DNA of 64,000 nt from Streptomyces cinerochromogenes (GTDB lineage Bacteria > Actinomycetota > Actinomycetes > Streptomycetales > Streptomycetaceae), in contig NZ_BMRM01000010.1 of NCBI RefSeq assembly GCF_014648635.1, positions 1-64,000 of the forward strand, in the 5' to 3' direction. This document shows, one piece after another, positions 8,443 through 17,525 of the stretch; within the stretch, counting starts at the first letter, position 1; every line of letters starts with the position of its first letter. Under the pieces are notes generated by a model. It made no database searches and had not been told where the DNA came from. It saw only the letters and a list, made by a program, of their open reading frames with translations. The position numbers and the translations under genes were made by a program.

Positions 8443-8988
8443 TCAGCCCGCCGTGCCGGGGCGGATCGTGCGCAGGCGGTCCCGGATGGCCCGCACCGCC
8501 GCCTCGGCGTTGTCCACCGTGATGGTGAACGTGTGACCGTCCCACAGGCGCAGCACGATGCCCTCGCCGCGGCGTACGACGACCGCGGTGCCCTTCTCGG
8601 GGCGCCAGCGGTAGCCCCAGCCGCCCCAGTGGCGGGGGGTGACGAGGGCGGTGAAGTCGGCGCCGGCCACGTGGGAGAGCGGGATGCGGCGGCGCGGCAG
8701 CCCGATGTGCCCGCAGCGCACCTCGACGCACTCCTTGTCGAGCTTGAGGTCGACGTGCACGAAGGCGAGCGTGCCGAAGAGGACCAGCAGGCCGGCCGCG
8801 ATGCAGCCCACGACGGACATCACCAGCGGGGCGATGCCGGAGCTCCAGGCCGAGTCGACGGCCAGCTGGATCCCGAGCGCCATGCAGGCGGCGCCGGCCA
8901 GCGCCAGCAGCCACTGGACCCGGTTGGTGGCGCGTCCCGTCCAGACGTCCGGGTGCGGATTGTCGTCGGCGTCGGGGTGGTGCCTCAT
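8443..8988 (-). CDS. membrane protein with two N-terminal helices and a PH-like domain
   Basis: A predicted membrane protein of 181 residues. Two hydrophobic segments (about residues 25-45 and 50-75) are followed by a beta-rich cytosolic domain starting DLKLDKECVEVRCGHIGLPRRRIPLSHV, which resembles the bacterial PH-like fold found in many actinobacterial membrane proteins of unknown role. Start: the ATG at 8988 (MRHHPDADD); the start codon sits in the inverted repeat CCTCAT-GATG-ATGAGG (8983-8998), which could hinder initiation or act as an operator. No clear ribosome binding site precedes it, so the mRNA may be leaderless. Function unknown. Confidence 0.65.
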   Translation of the reverse strand: MRHHPDADDNPHPDVWTGRATNRVQWLLALAGAACMALGIQLAVDSAWSSGIAPLVMSVVGCIAAGLLVLFGTLAFVHVDLKLDKECVEVRCGHIGLPRRRIPLSHVAGADFTALVTPRHWGGWGYRWRPEKGTAVVVRRGEGIVLRLWDGHTFTITVDNAEAAVRAIRDRLRTIRPGTAG

Positions 8989-9104
8989 GATGATGAGGTT
9001 ACTCAGGTTTCGCTGCGCCGGTAGCCGCTCGCGCAGGGTGACTCCTCCGGGCGGCCCAGACGGCGGTCCGGGCCGCGCCGGACGGGACCCCGCGCGGCCG
9101 GGGG

Positions 9105-9899
9105 TCAGCTGCGGTCGGCGAGCGGGCCGGTGGCCGGCAGCAGCCGTCCCTCGGCGTAGTGCAGCGCGGGCGCGGGCAGCGGTCCGGGCCGGCCGCTCAG
9201 CAGGACCGTGAGCGTGCCCTCGGCGGCGGCCTCGGGCGCGGGCAGCTCGCCGAGCCGGCGCAGGGCCTGGGCGGCCACCGCTCCGGCGGATCCGTGCAGC
9301 ACCAGCGGGGCGGCACCGGGGCGCTGGAGGGCGGTGCGGATACGTTCCGCCACCAGCTCGTAGTGGGTGCAGCCCAGGACGACGGTCGTCACATCGTCGG
9401 GTGTCAGTTCGGCCGCCGCGGCGACGGCCGCGTCGATGGCCGCCTCGTCCGCGTGCTCGACGGCCTCGGCGAGCCCCCAGCACGGCACCTCGGCCACCCG
9501 CACGCCGTCGGCGAACTCCTCGATCAGGCCGCGCTGGTAGGCGCTGCCCGTCGTGGCGGGTGTGGCCCAGATGGCGACGGGTCCGCCGCCGGCCGCGGCC
9601 GGCTTGATCGCCGGGACCGTGCCGATGACCGGGATACCGGGCTCCAGGCGGGCGCGGAGCGCGGGCAGGGAGTTCACGGTGGCGGTGTTGCAGCCGATGA
9701 TCAACGCGTCGGGCCGGTGGGCCGCGGCGGCCTCGGCGACGTCCAGCGCACGCCGGGTGACGTCCTCGGGGGTGCGCGGTCCCCAGGGCATGCCGTCGGG
9801 GTCCAGGGAGAGCACGAGGTCCGCGTCGGGCCGCAGGCGCCGTACCGCGGCGGTGGCCGCCAGCAGGCCGATTCCGGAGTCCATGAGCGCGATCTTCAC
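9105..9899 (-). CDS. aspartate/glutamate racemase family protein
   Basis: A cytosolic enzyme of 264 residues of the two-cysteine racemase fold. The N-terminal MDSGIGLL loop carries the conserved Asp-Ser (residues 7-8). The catalytic cysteines are Cys70 in IGCNTATV and Cys177 in LGCTHYEL, each in the motif used by MurI to invert glutamate or aspartate by two-base chemistry. The sequence differs from typical MurI in spacing and lacks the usual DSGxGGLxV form, so a second, non-essential racemase is more likely than the housekeeping enzyme. The start is GTG 9899 (MKIALMDSG). It is divergent from the glycosyltransferase that follows, with under 60 bp between starts. Confidence 0.78.
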   Translation of the reverse strand: MKIALMDSGIGLLAATAAVRRLRPDADLVLSLDPDGMPWGPRTPEDVTRRALDVAEAAAAHRPDALIIGCNTATVNSLPALRARLEPGIPVIGTVPAIKPAAAGGGPVAIWATPATTGSAYQRGLIEEFADGVRVAEVPCWGLAEAVEHADEAAIDAAVAAAAELTPDDVTTVVLGCTHYELVAERIRTALQRPGAAPLVLHGSAGAVAAQALRRLGELPAPEAAAEGTLTVLLSGRPGPLPAPALHYAEGRLLPATGPLADRS

Positions 9900-9956
9900 C
9901 CGGCCACGATAGTCGATGCGGTCTCGTGGCCCGGCCGGGTGGGGCAGACTGCGGCC

Positions 9957-11132
9957 GTGAGCGCCTTCCTGTGGATCACCGTCGTGTCACTGGTCTCCTG
10001 GTGCTGGCTGCTGCTCGGCCAGGGCTTCTTCTGGCGTACGGACGTCCGGCTGCCCGGGCGCCGGGAGCCGGAGGAGTGGCCGTCGGTCTGTGTGGTCGTA
10101 CCGGCCCGGGACGAGGCGGCCGTGCTGCCCGCGAGCCTGCCCTCGCTGCTGGCGCAGGACTATCCGGGGCGGGCGGAGGTCTTCCTGGTGGACGACGGGA
10201 GCACGGACGGCACCGGGGAGCTGGCCCGGGAGCTGTCCCGGCGGCACGGCGGGCTGCCGCTCACGGTGGGCTCTCCGGGGGAGCCGCCGGCGGGCTGGAC
10301 GGGCAAGCTGTGGGCGGTGCGGTACGGCATCGGCCTGGCACGCGCGCGTGACCCCGAGTACCTGCTGCTGACCGACGCGGACATCGCGCACGCGCCGGAC
10401 AGTCTGCGGGAGCTGGTGGCGGCGGCCCGCTCCGGGGGCTTCGACGTGGTGTCGCAGATGGCGCGGCTGCGGGTGGCGAGCCCGTGGGAGCGGCTGGTGG
10501 TCCCGGCGTTCGTGTACTTCTTCGCGCAGCTGTATCCCTTCCGGTGGATCGGACGGCCGGGTTCGCGCACGGCCGCGGCGGCGGGCGGCTGTGTCCTGCT
10601 GCGCGCGGAGACGGCCGAGAAGGCGCGCATCCCGGAGGCGATCCGGCACGCCGTCATCGACGACGTGGCGCTCGCGCGCGCGGTCAAGGGCGCGGGCGGC
10701 CGGGTCTGGCTCGGACTGGCCGACCGGGTGGACAGCGTCCGCCCCTATCCGCGGCTGGCCGACCTGTGGCGGATGGTCTCGCGCAGCGCCTACGCCCAGC
10801 TGCGGCACAACCCGCTGCTGCTGCTCGGTACGGTCGCCGGGCTGGCGCTGGTGTATCTGGTGCCGCCGGCCGCCGTGGCCGTGGGCGCGGCCGGCGGCGG
10901 TGCGGCGACCGCGCTCGCCGGTGCGGCGGCGTGGGCGGTGATGGCGGGAACGTACCTGCCGATGCTGCGCTACTACCGGCAGCCGCTCTGGCTCGCCCCG
11001 CTCCTGCCGTTCACCGCGTCGCTGTACCTGCTGATGACGGTCGACTCCGCCGTGCAGCACTACCGGGGTCGCGGGGCCGCGTGGAAGGGCCGCACCTACG
11101 CCCGCCCGGACGCCGTGCCCGACGAGGGCTGA
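9957..11132 (+). CDS. family 2 glycosyltransferase, HpnB-like
   Basis: A membrane-anchored glycosyltransferase of 391 residues. One N-terminal helix (FLWITVVSLVSWCWLLLG) precedes a GT-A domain with VVVPARDEAAVLP, the VDDGSTDGTGELA nucleotide site and the LLTDADIAHAPDSL metal-binding DxD. Two or three hydrophobic segments close the C-terminus (about residues 285-365). The arrangement and the GWTGKLWAVRYGI segment match the hopene-associated HpnB family, although no hopanoid genes are in the window. The start is the GTG at 9957; the longer upstream reading frame lies across the divergent racemase gene and is not credible. Confidence 0.82.
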   Translation: MSAFLWITVVSLVSWCWLLLGQGFFWRTDVRLPGRREPEEWPSVCVVVPARDEAAVLPASLPSLLAQDYPGRAEVFLVDDGSTDGTGELARELSRRHGGLPLTVGSPGEPPAGWTGKLWAVRYGIGLARARDPEYLLLTDADIAHAPDSLRELVAAARSGGFDVVSQMARLRVASPWERLVVPAFVYFFAQLYPFRWIGRPGSRTAAAAGGCVLLRAETAEKARIPEAIRHAVIDDVALARAVKGAGGRVWLGLADRVDSVRPYPRLADLWRMVSRSAYAQLRHNPLLLLGTVAGLALVYLVPPAAVAVGAAGGGAATALAGAAAWAVMAGTYLPMLRYYRQPLWLAPLLPFTASLYLLMTVDSAVQHYRGRGAAWKGRTYARPDAVPDEG

Positions 11133-11139
11133 GTGCGGT

Positions 11140-12468
11140 TCACTTGCGGCCGGGCGTCCAGTTCATGCCCCAGCCGTAGGCGCGGTCCATGGCGCGCTGC
11201 GGGCTCGTTCCGTGCTCGGGCACCAGGTACCGCGCCTCGCGCTGGACGAGGAGGTCGCCGCCGGTGTTGGTGATCAGGGCGAGCGCGCACACCGGGGAGG
11301 CGACGGTGCACTCGTCCAGCGAGAACTCGATGGGGGCGCCGTACTGCGGCTGGAGGGTGACGGTGGCGTGCAGGTCGGCGAAGGAGCGGGCGCCCTCGTA
11401 GATGGTGACGAAGACGAGGATGCGCCGGAAGTCCCGGGCGTGGTCGAGGTTGACGGTGAGGTTCTCGCCGGTCGTCACGGCTCCGGTGCGGTCGTCGCCG
11501 TCGAGGTGGATGTACGGCGGCCGGTGCAGTGAGCCGAAGGCGTTGCCGAGGGCCTGTACGACTCCCTTGCGGCCGTCGGCGAGTTCGTACAGCGCGCACA
11601 GGTCGAGGTCGACGTTGTCGCCGCCGCCGCTCCACCGGGCCCAGCCCGTGGACGGTCTGCGCATCTGCCAGTTGAGGTTCACCCGCATCGCGCCGGAGGT
11701 GCCGCCCTGCTTGGCCAGCGAGACGGACGGGGCCGCCTTGGTGAGGGTGACCTTGGACAGGCGCACCGGCTGGGCGGCGGGGGCGGGCGGGGCCGCGGGC
11801 GGGACGGCAGCGGAAGGGGACGGCGCGGGCGGGACGGCAGGCGGCGGGGGCGGCGGGGTGGCGGCCGACGGGGGCGGCGGGGCCGCGGCGGGGCGGGGTG
11901 GCGGGGTGGCCCGGGACGGGGCGGTGGGCGGTGCGGCGTGCTGCGGTTCGTCCACGGTGATGCCGAAGTCCGTCGCCAGGCCTTCGAGTCCGCTGCTGTA
12001 GCCCTGGCCGACGGCGCGGAACTTCCAGCCGGCCTCACGGCGGTACAGCTCGCCGAGCACGAAGGCCGTCTCCACGGTCGCGCCGGGGTCGTCGAAGCGG
12101 GCGACCACCCGGCCCGAGGCCGCGTCGGTCACCTCGATGTAGAGGTCCGGGACCTGGCCGAAGGTTCCGCCGTCCGCGGAGGCGGCCAGCACGATCCGGT
12201 CGACGGCGCCCTCCACGCGCGCGAGGTCGGCCAGCAGGGTGTCGGTGACGCGTCCGCCGGCCGACCGCTTGCCCTCGTGGCGTACCGCGCCGGAGGCGTG
12301 CGCGGGCTGGTTGTAGAAGACGAAGTCCCCGTCCGAGCGCACCTTTCCGGCGGCGAGCAGCAGCGCGGAGGCGTCGGCGTCCGGTACCCCGGGGCCGGAG
12401 CGCCAGCCCAGTTCGACGCGCAGCGCCGTCGTCGGCACCGGTGTGTTCGATCCCTTCGGCATTGACAT
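11140..12468 (-). CDS. double TerD-domain protein with Pro/Ala linker
   Basis: A cytosolic protein of about 442 residues containing two TerD domains. The first (about residues 1-190) begins MSMPKGSNTPVPTTALRVELGW. A strongly Pro/Ala-rich linker of about 60 residues follows, then a second domain (about 240-440) with the Ca-binding signature DNVDLDLCALYELADGRKG and GDDRTG. TerD proteins belong to the tellurite/stress-response group and bind Ca2+; their biochemical role is unsettled. Start choice is between ATG 12480, 12468 and 12462; 12468 or 12462 is favoured because the family starts near M-x-x-x-KG and GGGGGCGG lies just upstream. Confidence 0.85.
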   Translation of the reverse strand: MSMPKGSNTPVPTTALRVELGWRSGPGVPDADASALLLAAGKVRSDGDFVFYNQPAHASGAVRHEGKRSAGGRVTDTLLADLARVEGAVDRIVLAASADGGTFGQVPDLYIEVTDAASGRVVARFDDPGATVETAFVLGELYRREAGWKFRAVGQGYSSGLEGLATDFGITVDEPQHAAPPTAPSRATPPPRPAAAPPPPSAATPPPPPPAVPPAPSPSAAVPPAAPPAPAAQPVRLSKVTLTKAAPSVSLAKQGGTSGAMRVNLNWQMRRPSTGWARWSGGGDNVDLDLCALYELADGRKGVVQALGNAFGSLHRPPYIHLDGDDRTGAVTTGENLTVNLDHARDFRRILVFVTIYEGARSFADLHATVTLQPQYGAPIEFSLDECTVASPVCALALITNTGGDLLVQREARYLVPEHGTSPQRAMDRAYGWGMNWTPGRK

Positions 12469-12785
12469 GTCCGCCCCCATCGCGTGTCGGCTTCCGGGTA
12501 CCGGTTCCGGGTGGCGCCTTCCGGTCCCTGCCGTCCCGGCCCGTGTCATCCCTACGCGCACAACCTATTCCCGGGGACGGCGCACGCCCATGAACGGCAC
12601 AGGAAGATCGCCGGTCAACCGCCGGTAACCCAAGAGGAACTCGGCTTTTACACGATCCAAACGTTGATCGGCGTCCCTTTTTGCCAAGTTCGCTCGGATT
12701 GGGGATCCCAGGCACCTGCCGACACGGAAAACAACCCTCTTATCGGTCTCCCCAACCAGCACATCGTGGGCTTAACTTATGTGCC
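12469..12785. promoter_or_regulatory. AT-richer divergent promoter region
   Basis: This 317-bp stretch between divergent genes is clearly poorer in G/C than its surroundings (for example GGCTTTTACACGATCCAAAC and CCCTTTTTGCCAAG). It ends with CTTAACTTATG just before the plus-strand start. A structured leader is possible, but no known riboswitch was recognised. Confidence 0.35.
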
Positions 12786-13232
12786 ATGACCTCCCCCCGC
12801 TCCACCTATGGCGGCGGCTACTACTCCGCCTCCTTCCCGGACACCCCGATCTACGACTCGCTCGTGGCCGAGCGGGGCACCCCGCAGATCGCCCCGATCC
12901 GGGTCCCCGCCGCCTACGACACGGGCAGCAGCCTGCCCGCCCTGCCGTCGGCCCTCCCCGCCCTCCCGGCGGCCCCGGCCCAGCAGGCGGCCCCCGCCCC
13001 CGCCTACGGCTACCCGCAGACGCCGCAGCCCGCACCGCTGCAGCAGGCGCCGACGGCGTACATCCCGCAGCAGGCGAGCGCCCCTCGCGGCTACCCCGGT
13101 CCGCAGGCCCCGCAGCCGCAGCGGCCGATGCCCGGAGGCAACGGCTACGAGGCCATGCGCCCGGCAGCGCCGCGCCCCGCGCCGGCTCCCTACCAGGACC
13201 CGTACAACAACCAGCAGTACCGCGGCTACTGA
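12786..13232 (+). CDS. Pro/Gln/Ala-rich protein of unknown function (DUF6643-like)
   Basis: A protein of 148 residues. The first 45 residues (MTSPRSTYGGGYYS... PDTPIYDSLVAERGTPQIAPIRVP) look ordered and well conserved in style, and resemble what I recall of the DUF6643 family in Streptomyces. The rest is low complexity, rich in Pro, Gln and Ala with QQAPTAYIPQQ-type repeats, and ends in a Tyr/Asn-rich tail. No signal peptide or membrane segment is visible. Start at ATG 12786. It has a long AT-richer leader, so transcript-level control is plausible. Function is not deducible. Confidence 0.7.
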   Translation: MTSPRSTYGGGYYSASFPDTPIYDSLVAERGTPQIAPIRVPAAYDTGSSLPALPSALPALPAAPAQQAAPAPAYGYPQTPQPAPLQQAPTAYIPQQASAPRGYPGPQAPQPQRPMPGGNGYEAMRPAAPRPAPAPYQDPYNNQQYRGY

Positions 13233-13275
13233 CGGCCGCCCCGTGCCGTCGGTGCCGCCTGGCACGATGGACGGC

Positions 13276-14100
13276 ATGGGAAACGCCGAAGTGGAGTCGA
13301 TCCACGTCCATCCGGTCAAGGCGTTTCGGGGCGTCTCGCCCCGGGAGGCCGTCGTGGAGCCCTGGGGCCTGACCGGGGACCGACGCTGGACGCTGGTCGA
13401 CGACGGGGGAAAGGTCGTCACACAGCGCGAGGAGCCGCGCCTCGCCCTGGCCGCCGCCGAGCCTCTGCCCGGCGGCGGCGTTCGTCTGTCCGCGCCCGGT
13501 ATGGCCCCGCTGACGGTCGAGGTACCGGAGCCGGCGCAGACCGTGCCGGCGAACGTGTTCGGCACCGAGGTGGAGGGGATCCCGGCCGCCGCGGCCGCGC
13601 ACGCCTGGTGCGGCACCTACCTGGGGGCCGAGGTCCGCCTGGTGCACATGGACGATCCGGCCACCCGCCGCCCGGTCGACCCCGACTACGCGCTGCCCGG
13701 CGAGACGGTGAGCTTCGCCGACGGCTACCCCCTGCTGGTGACCACGCTCGGCTCGCTGGACGCCCTGAACTCCCTGATCGCCGAGGGCCCGCACGCCGCC
13801 GAGGGCCCGCTGCCGATGAACCGGTTCCGGCCGAACGTCGTCGTCGCCGGCACCGCGCCCTGGGCCGAGGACCACTGGACGCGGATCTCCATCGGCGAGG
13901 TGGTCTTCCGGGTCGCGAAGCCCAGCGGACGGTGTGTCGTGACCACCACCGACCAGACCACGGCCGTACGCGGCAAGGAACCGCTCCACACCCTGGCCCG
14001 CCACCGCCGGACGGGCGGAAGGCTGCTGTTCGGTCAGAACCTCGTCCCGCTCTCCCCCGGCACCATCGCAGTCGGCGACGCGGTACGCGTCCTGGGGTGA
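13276..14100 (+). CDS. MOSC domain-containing protein
   Basis: A protein of 274 residues with the N-terminal MOSC beta-barrel (VESIHVHPVKAFRGVSPREA... PWGLTGDRRWTLVDDGGKVVTQR) and a C-terminal MOSC domain holding NRFRPNVVVAG and the conserved Cys in KPSGRCVVTTTDQTT. MOSC proteins resemble the sulfur-carrier part of molybdenum cofactor sulfurases and mARC-type reductases, in which this Cys binds cofactor or sulfur. No redox partner domain is fused, so it acts alone or with a separate reductase. Start at ATG 13276 (ATG 13267 is 3 codons upstream). It follows the previous gene closely on the same strand and could be cotranscribed. Confidence 0.85.
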   Translation: MGNAEVESIHVHPVKAFRGVSPREAVVEPWGLTGDRRWTLVDDGGKVVTQREEPRLALAAAEPLPGGGVRLSAPGMAPLTVEVPEPAQTVPANVFGTEVEGIPAAAAAHAWCGTYLGAEVRLVHMDDPATRRPVDPDYALPGETVSFADGYPLLVTTLGSLDALNSLIAEGPHAAEGPLPMNRFRPNVVVAGTAPWAEDHWTRISIGEVVFRVAKPSGRCVVTTTDQTTAVRGKEPLHTLARHRRTGGRLLFGQNLVPLSPGTIAVGDAVRVLG

Positions 14101-14240
14101 GAACCGGCCCGCGCAGCACTCCGGCGACGATCCGCCGGGCCGGGAACCGGGGAACACGTCCCGCTCGTTGAGGGAGCGTGAGAAATTCGTGAGAGGCCGT
14201 GTGCCCCGGGGTTTCTGACGAACCGGAAGGGGGTGGGGAC

Positions 14241-14846
14241 ATGCGAGCACTCGCCGGACTGTGGCGCTGGCGGCACAATCCGCTGCGCCGTGCGACGGAT
14301 CTGGCCGAGGCCTGGGTGGCCCTCGTGGCCCTGCTGCTGATCGTCGTGGCCGCGCCCGTGACCGGCTGCCTGGTCGGCTCCGCCGCCCAGGACTCGCTCC
14401 AGCGGTCGGCACGGCAGCAGCAGCACGCCCGCCACCAGGTCACCGCCACCGTGGTACGGGGCCTGAGCGGGACCGTGCCGGAGACCGACCCGGACACCAG
14501 CTCCGCGCGCGAGGCCCGCAGCCGCGTCCTCGCGGACTGGACCGCGCCGGACGGCACCCGGCGGCACGGCCCGGTCCTCGCCGACCTCAGGACCCCGCAC
14601 CCAGGGGACCGCTTCAGCCTCTGGACCGACCCGCACGGACGAATAACGACCCGCCCGCTGGACTCCGCCACGGCGACGACGCACGCCGTGCTCGCCGGGT
14701 TCGGCGCGGCCCTGCTGACGGCGGCCCTGCTCGAGACCGGCCGGCGCCTCACCGTCTGGCGCCTGGTCCGCAGGCGGTACGCGCGCTGGGACCAGGCCTG
14801 GGACCGGGCGGGCCCGGACTGGGGCAAGGCGGGCACCGGCAGCTGA
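14241..14846 (+). CDS. two-helix membrane protein, Rv1733c-like
   Basis: A membrane protein of 201 residues. It has the layout of the actinobacterial Rv1733c family: an Arg/Trp-rich N-terminus (LWRWRHNPLRRATDLAEAWVAL), one helix (about residues 27-50), an extracytoplasmic domain of about 90 residues and a second helix (about 150-170) followed by an Arg-rich cytosolic tail. The ATG at 14241 has an excellent purine-rich site (GGAAGGGGGTGGGG) upstream. Streptomycetes carry many paralogues; their role is unknown. Confidence 0.75.
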   Translation: MRALAGLWRWRHNPLRRATDLAEAWVALVALLLIVVAAPVTGCLVGSAAQDSLQRSARQQQHARHQVTATVVRGLSGTVPETDPDTSSAREARSRVLADWTAPDGTRRHGPVLADLRTPHPGDRFSLWTDPHGRITTRPLDSATATTHAVLAGFGAALLTAALLETGRRLTVWRLVRRRYARWDQAWDRAGPDWGKAGTGS

Positions 14847-15075
14847 CGGCCTTGCGGCTCTGGTCAACCCGGCGTGCACGCACACGCTACGGTGGACCGG
14901 CCGAAGCGCTTTCGGCGACAACCCGCGGGTGCGTGAACCCCGGGGCGCACGCATTCACCGGGGCGCGAACGCGCTCACACCGCCGAGGCCGGCCACGGTC
15001 ACGGCCGGACACCGGCGGCTGCGCCCCGACGGTCAGCGAGCCATCAGTACGACGAGGTGGGGGCACAGCAACGCC
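14847..15075. other. intergenic leader of the beta-helix/AAA+ gene
   Basis: These 229 bp have no coding character on either strand. They include two near-identical CCGGGGCGC-ACGC-type blocks (about 14938-14975), and probably hold the promoter of the following gene, since the spacing is too large for simple read-through. Confidence 0.4.
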
Positions 15076-17511
15076 ATGGCACAGGGCACGGTCCAGGTGA
15101 CGCACACCGGTACGTCGCGGTGGCGGCGCCGCACGGGTGAGTACGCTTCGCTCGCCGCCGCCCTGGAGGCCGCCGCCGACGGCGACGTCCTCACCATCGC
15201 CCCGGGCACCTACCGGGAGAACCTCGTCGTCCAGCGGCCGGTGACACTCCGTGGGCCCGAGGGCTCGCCCGGTTCGGTGCGGATCGCCCCCGTGGACGGG
15301 GTGCCGCTGACCGTGCGGGCCTCGGCCGTCGTGCAGGACGTGCACGTGGAGGGGCAGGACGCGGCGGCGCCCGCGCTGCTGGTGGAAGAGGGCACGCCCG
15401 AGCTGATGGACGTGCGGATCGTCACCCGGTCCGCCGTCGGCATCGAGGTGCGCGGCGGCGCCCGGCCCACCGTGCGCCGGTGCACCGTGGACAACCCGGC
15501 CGGTATCGGCATCGCCGTACTCGACGGCGGCAGCGGGGTGTTCGAGGACTGCGAGGTCGTCGCCGCCGGGCAGGCGGGCGTGGCGGTCCGCGGCGGGGCC
15601 CATCCGCGGCTGGAGAGGTGCCGGGTGCACCACGCCTCCGGCACCGGAGTGACCGTCACCGGTGAGAACTCCTCGCTGGAGGCGGTGGGCTGCGAGATCT
15701 ACGAGGTGCGCGGTTCCGGAGTGCAGGTCACCCAGCGGGCCACCGCGCAGCTCACCGACTGCGATGTGCACCGCACCACCGCCGACGGCATCACCCTGGA
15801 CACCGACGCGGTGCTCACGCTCGCCGACTGCCGCCTCCACGACATCCCGGAGAACGCGGTCGACCTGCGCTCCCGCTCGGTGCTCACGCTGACCCGGACG
15901 ACGGTCCGTCAGTTCGGGCGCAACGGCCTGTCGGTGTGGGACCCGGGGACCCGGGTGGACGCCCACCAGTGCGAGATCTTCGACAGCACCGGCGACTATC
16001 CCGCGGTGTGGGTGAGCGACGGGGCCACCGCCGTGCTCGACTCCTGCCGGGTGCACGACGTGCCGGACGCGCTGTTCGTGCTGGACCGCGGCTCGCGCGC
16101 GGACGTCGTGGACAGCGATCTGTCGCAGGTGCGCAACACGGCCGTGTCGGTGAGCGACGGTGCGACCGCGCAGCTGGACGACTGCCGGATCAGGGAGGCG
16201 GCCACCGGTGCGTGGTTCCGCGACCACGGCAGCGGCGGCACGCTCAGCAACTGCACCCTGGACGGCACCCAGACCGGGGTGATCGTCACCAAGGGCGCCG
16301 ACCCCACCATCGAGCGCTGCACGGTGGACGCTCCCTCCGAGGCCGGTTTCTACGTCTCCGCGGGCGGCCGGGGCAGCTTCCTGAACTGCCGGGTCACCGG
16401 CAGCGGCGGCTACGGCTTCCATGTGATCGACGGCTGCCGTACGACGCTGCGCAGGTGCCGCACGGAGCGCTGTGCGCGCGGCGGGTACGAGTTCGCCGAG
16501 GGCGGACCGGACGCGGGCTCGGGGAGCGGGCCAGTCGTGGAGGACTGCACCAGCGACGAGAGCGGCGGCCTGCGGGCGCCCGCGGCCCGGGAGGCGGTCG
16601 TGCAGACGGCGACGCAGCCCGCCGGGCTGCTGGGCTCGTTCCCCGGGCAGCGGGCGGCGGAGCCGCAGCCGGTCGCCGCCGCGGAGCCGGAGCAGTCGCA
16701 GCGCACCTCGAAGGACGTGCTCGGCGAACTCGACGCGCTGGTGGGCCTGGAGAGCGTCAAGCGCGAGGTGCGGGCGCTGACCGACATGATCGAGGTGGGC
16801 CGGCGCCGGCAGCGGGCGGGGCTGAAGGCGGCCTCCGTCAAACGGCACCTGGTCTTCACCGGCTCCCCCGGCACCGGCAAGACGACGGTCGCCCGGCTCT
16901 ACGGCGAGATCCTCGCCTCGCTGGACGTGCTGGAGAAGGGCCACCTGGTGGAGGTGTCCCGGGTCGACCTGGTCGGCGAGCACATCGGTTCCACGGCGAT
17001 CCGCACTCAGGAGGCCTTCGAACGGGCGCGCGGCGGGGTGCTGTTCATCGACGAGGCCTACGCGCTCTCCCCGGAGGACGCCGGGCGCGACTTCGGCAAG
17101 GAGGCCATCGACACGCTGGTGAAGCTGATGGAGGACCACCGCGACGCGGTGGTGGTGATCGTCGCCGGGTACACCGCGGAGATGGAACGCTTCCTGTCCG
17201 TCAACCCGGGTGTGGCCTCCCGCTTCTCACGCACCATCACCTTCGGCGACTACGGCCCCGAGGAACTGCTGCGGATCGTGGAACAGCAGGCCGACGAGCA
17301 CGAGTACCGGCTGGCGCCGGGGGCGTCCGAGGCGCTGCTGAAGTACTTCACCGCGATCCCGAAGGGCCCGGCGTTCGGCAACGGCCGTACCGCCCGGCAG
17401 ACCTTCGAGGCGATGGTGGAGCGGCACGCGAGCCGCGTCGCCCAGCTGCCCGACCCGACCACCGACGACCTGACCCTGCTGTACGCGGAGGATCTGCCGG
17501 AGCTGCCCTGA
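15076..17511 (+). CDS. right-handed beta-helix protein fused to CbxX/EccA-type AAA+ ATPase
   Basis: A cytosolic fusion of 811 residues. Residues about 20-510 are a long array of beta-helix rungs of roughly 22-24 residues (repeating patterns such as GVAVRGGAHPRLERCRVHHA). After a Pro/Gln/Ala linker (about 520-550) comes a CbxX/CfqX AAA+ domain: KDVLGELDALVGLESVK, Walker A GSPGTGKTT near residue 596, Walker B VLFIDEAYAL near 655, and the FGNGRTARQTFE sensor-2 region. The ATPase part is of the kind found in RuBisCO activase CbbX, SpoVK and type VII secretion EccA. No signal peptide is visible. The ATPase presumably remodels a partner recognised by the beta-helix; the partner is unknown. Confidence 0.85.
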   Translation: MAQGTVQVTHTGTSRWRRRTGEYASLAAALEAAADGDVLTIAPGTYRENLVVQRPVTLRGPEGSPGSVRIAPVDGVPLTVRASAVVQDVHVEGQDAAAPALLVEEGTPELMDVRIVTRSAVGIEVRGGARPTVRRCTVDNPAGIGIAVLDGGSGVFEDCEVVAAGQAGVAVRGGAHPRLERCRVHHASGTGVTVTGENSSLEAVGCEIYEVRGSGVQVTQRATAQLTDCDVHRTTADGITLDTDAVLTLADCRLHDIPENAVDLRSRSVLTLTRTTVRQFGRNGLSVWDPGTRVDAHQCEIFDSTGDYPAVWVSDGATAVLDSCRVHDVPDALFVLDRGSRADVVDSDLSQVRNTAVSVSDGATAQLDDCRIREAATGAWFRDHGSGGTLSNCTLDGTQTGVIVTKGADPTIERCTVDAPSEAGFYVSAGGRGSFLNCRVTGSGGYGFHVIDGCRTTLRRCRTERCARGGYEFAEGGPDAGSGSGPVVEDCTSDESGGLRAPAAREAVVQTATQPAGLLGSFPGQRAAEPQPVAAAEPEQSQRTSKDVLGELDALVGLESVKREVRALTDMIEVGRRRQRAGLKAASVKRHLVFTGSPGTGKTTVARLYGEILASLDVLEKGHLVEVSRVDLVGEHIGSTAIRTQEAFERARGGVLFIDEAYALSPEDAGRDFGKEAIDTLVKLMEDHRDAVVVIVAGYTAEMERFLSVNPGVASRFSRTITFGDYGPEELLRIVEQQADEHEYRLAPGASEALLKYFTAIPKGPAFGNGRTARQTFEAMVERHASRVAQLPDPTTDDLTLLYAEDLPELP

Positions 17512-17525
17512 CCGTCGCGGCGGGC

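Noticed and set aside
12469..12785. A riboswitch in the AT-richer leader
   Set aside because: I could not fit it to any class I know by conserved bases; it is left as a promoter region.
15076..17511. Classification as a core EccA protein of a type VII secretion locus
   Set aside because: The N-terminal beta-helix is not EccA-like and no ecc or esx genes are adjacent.
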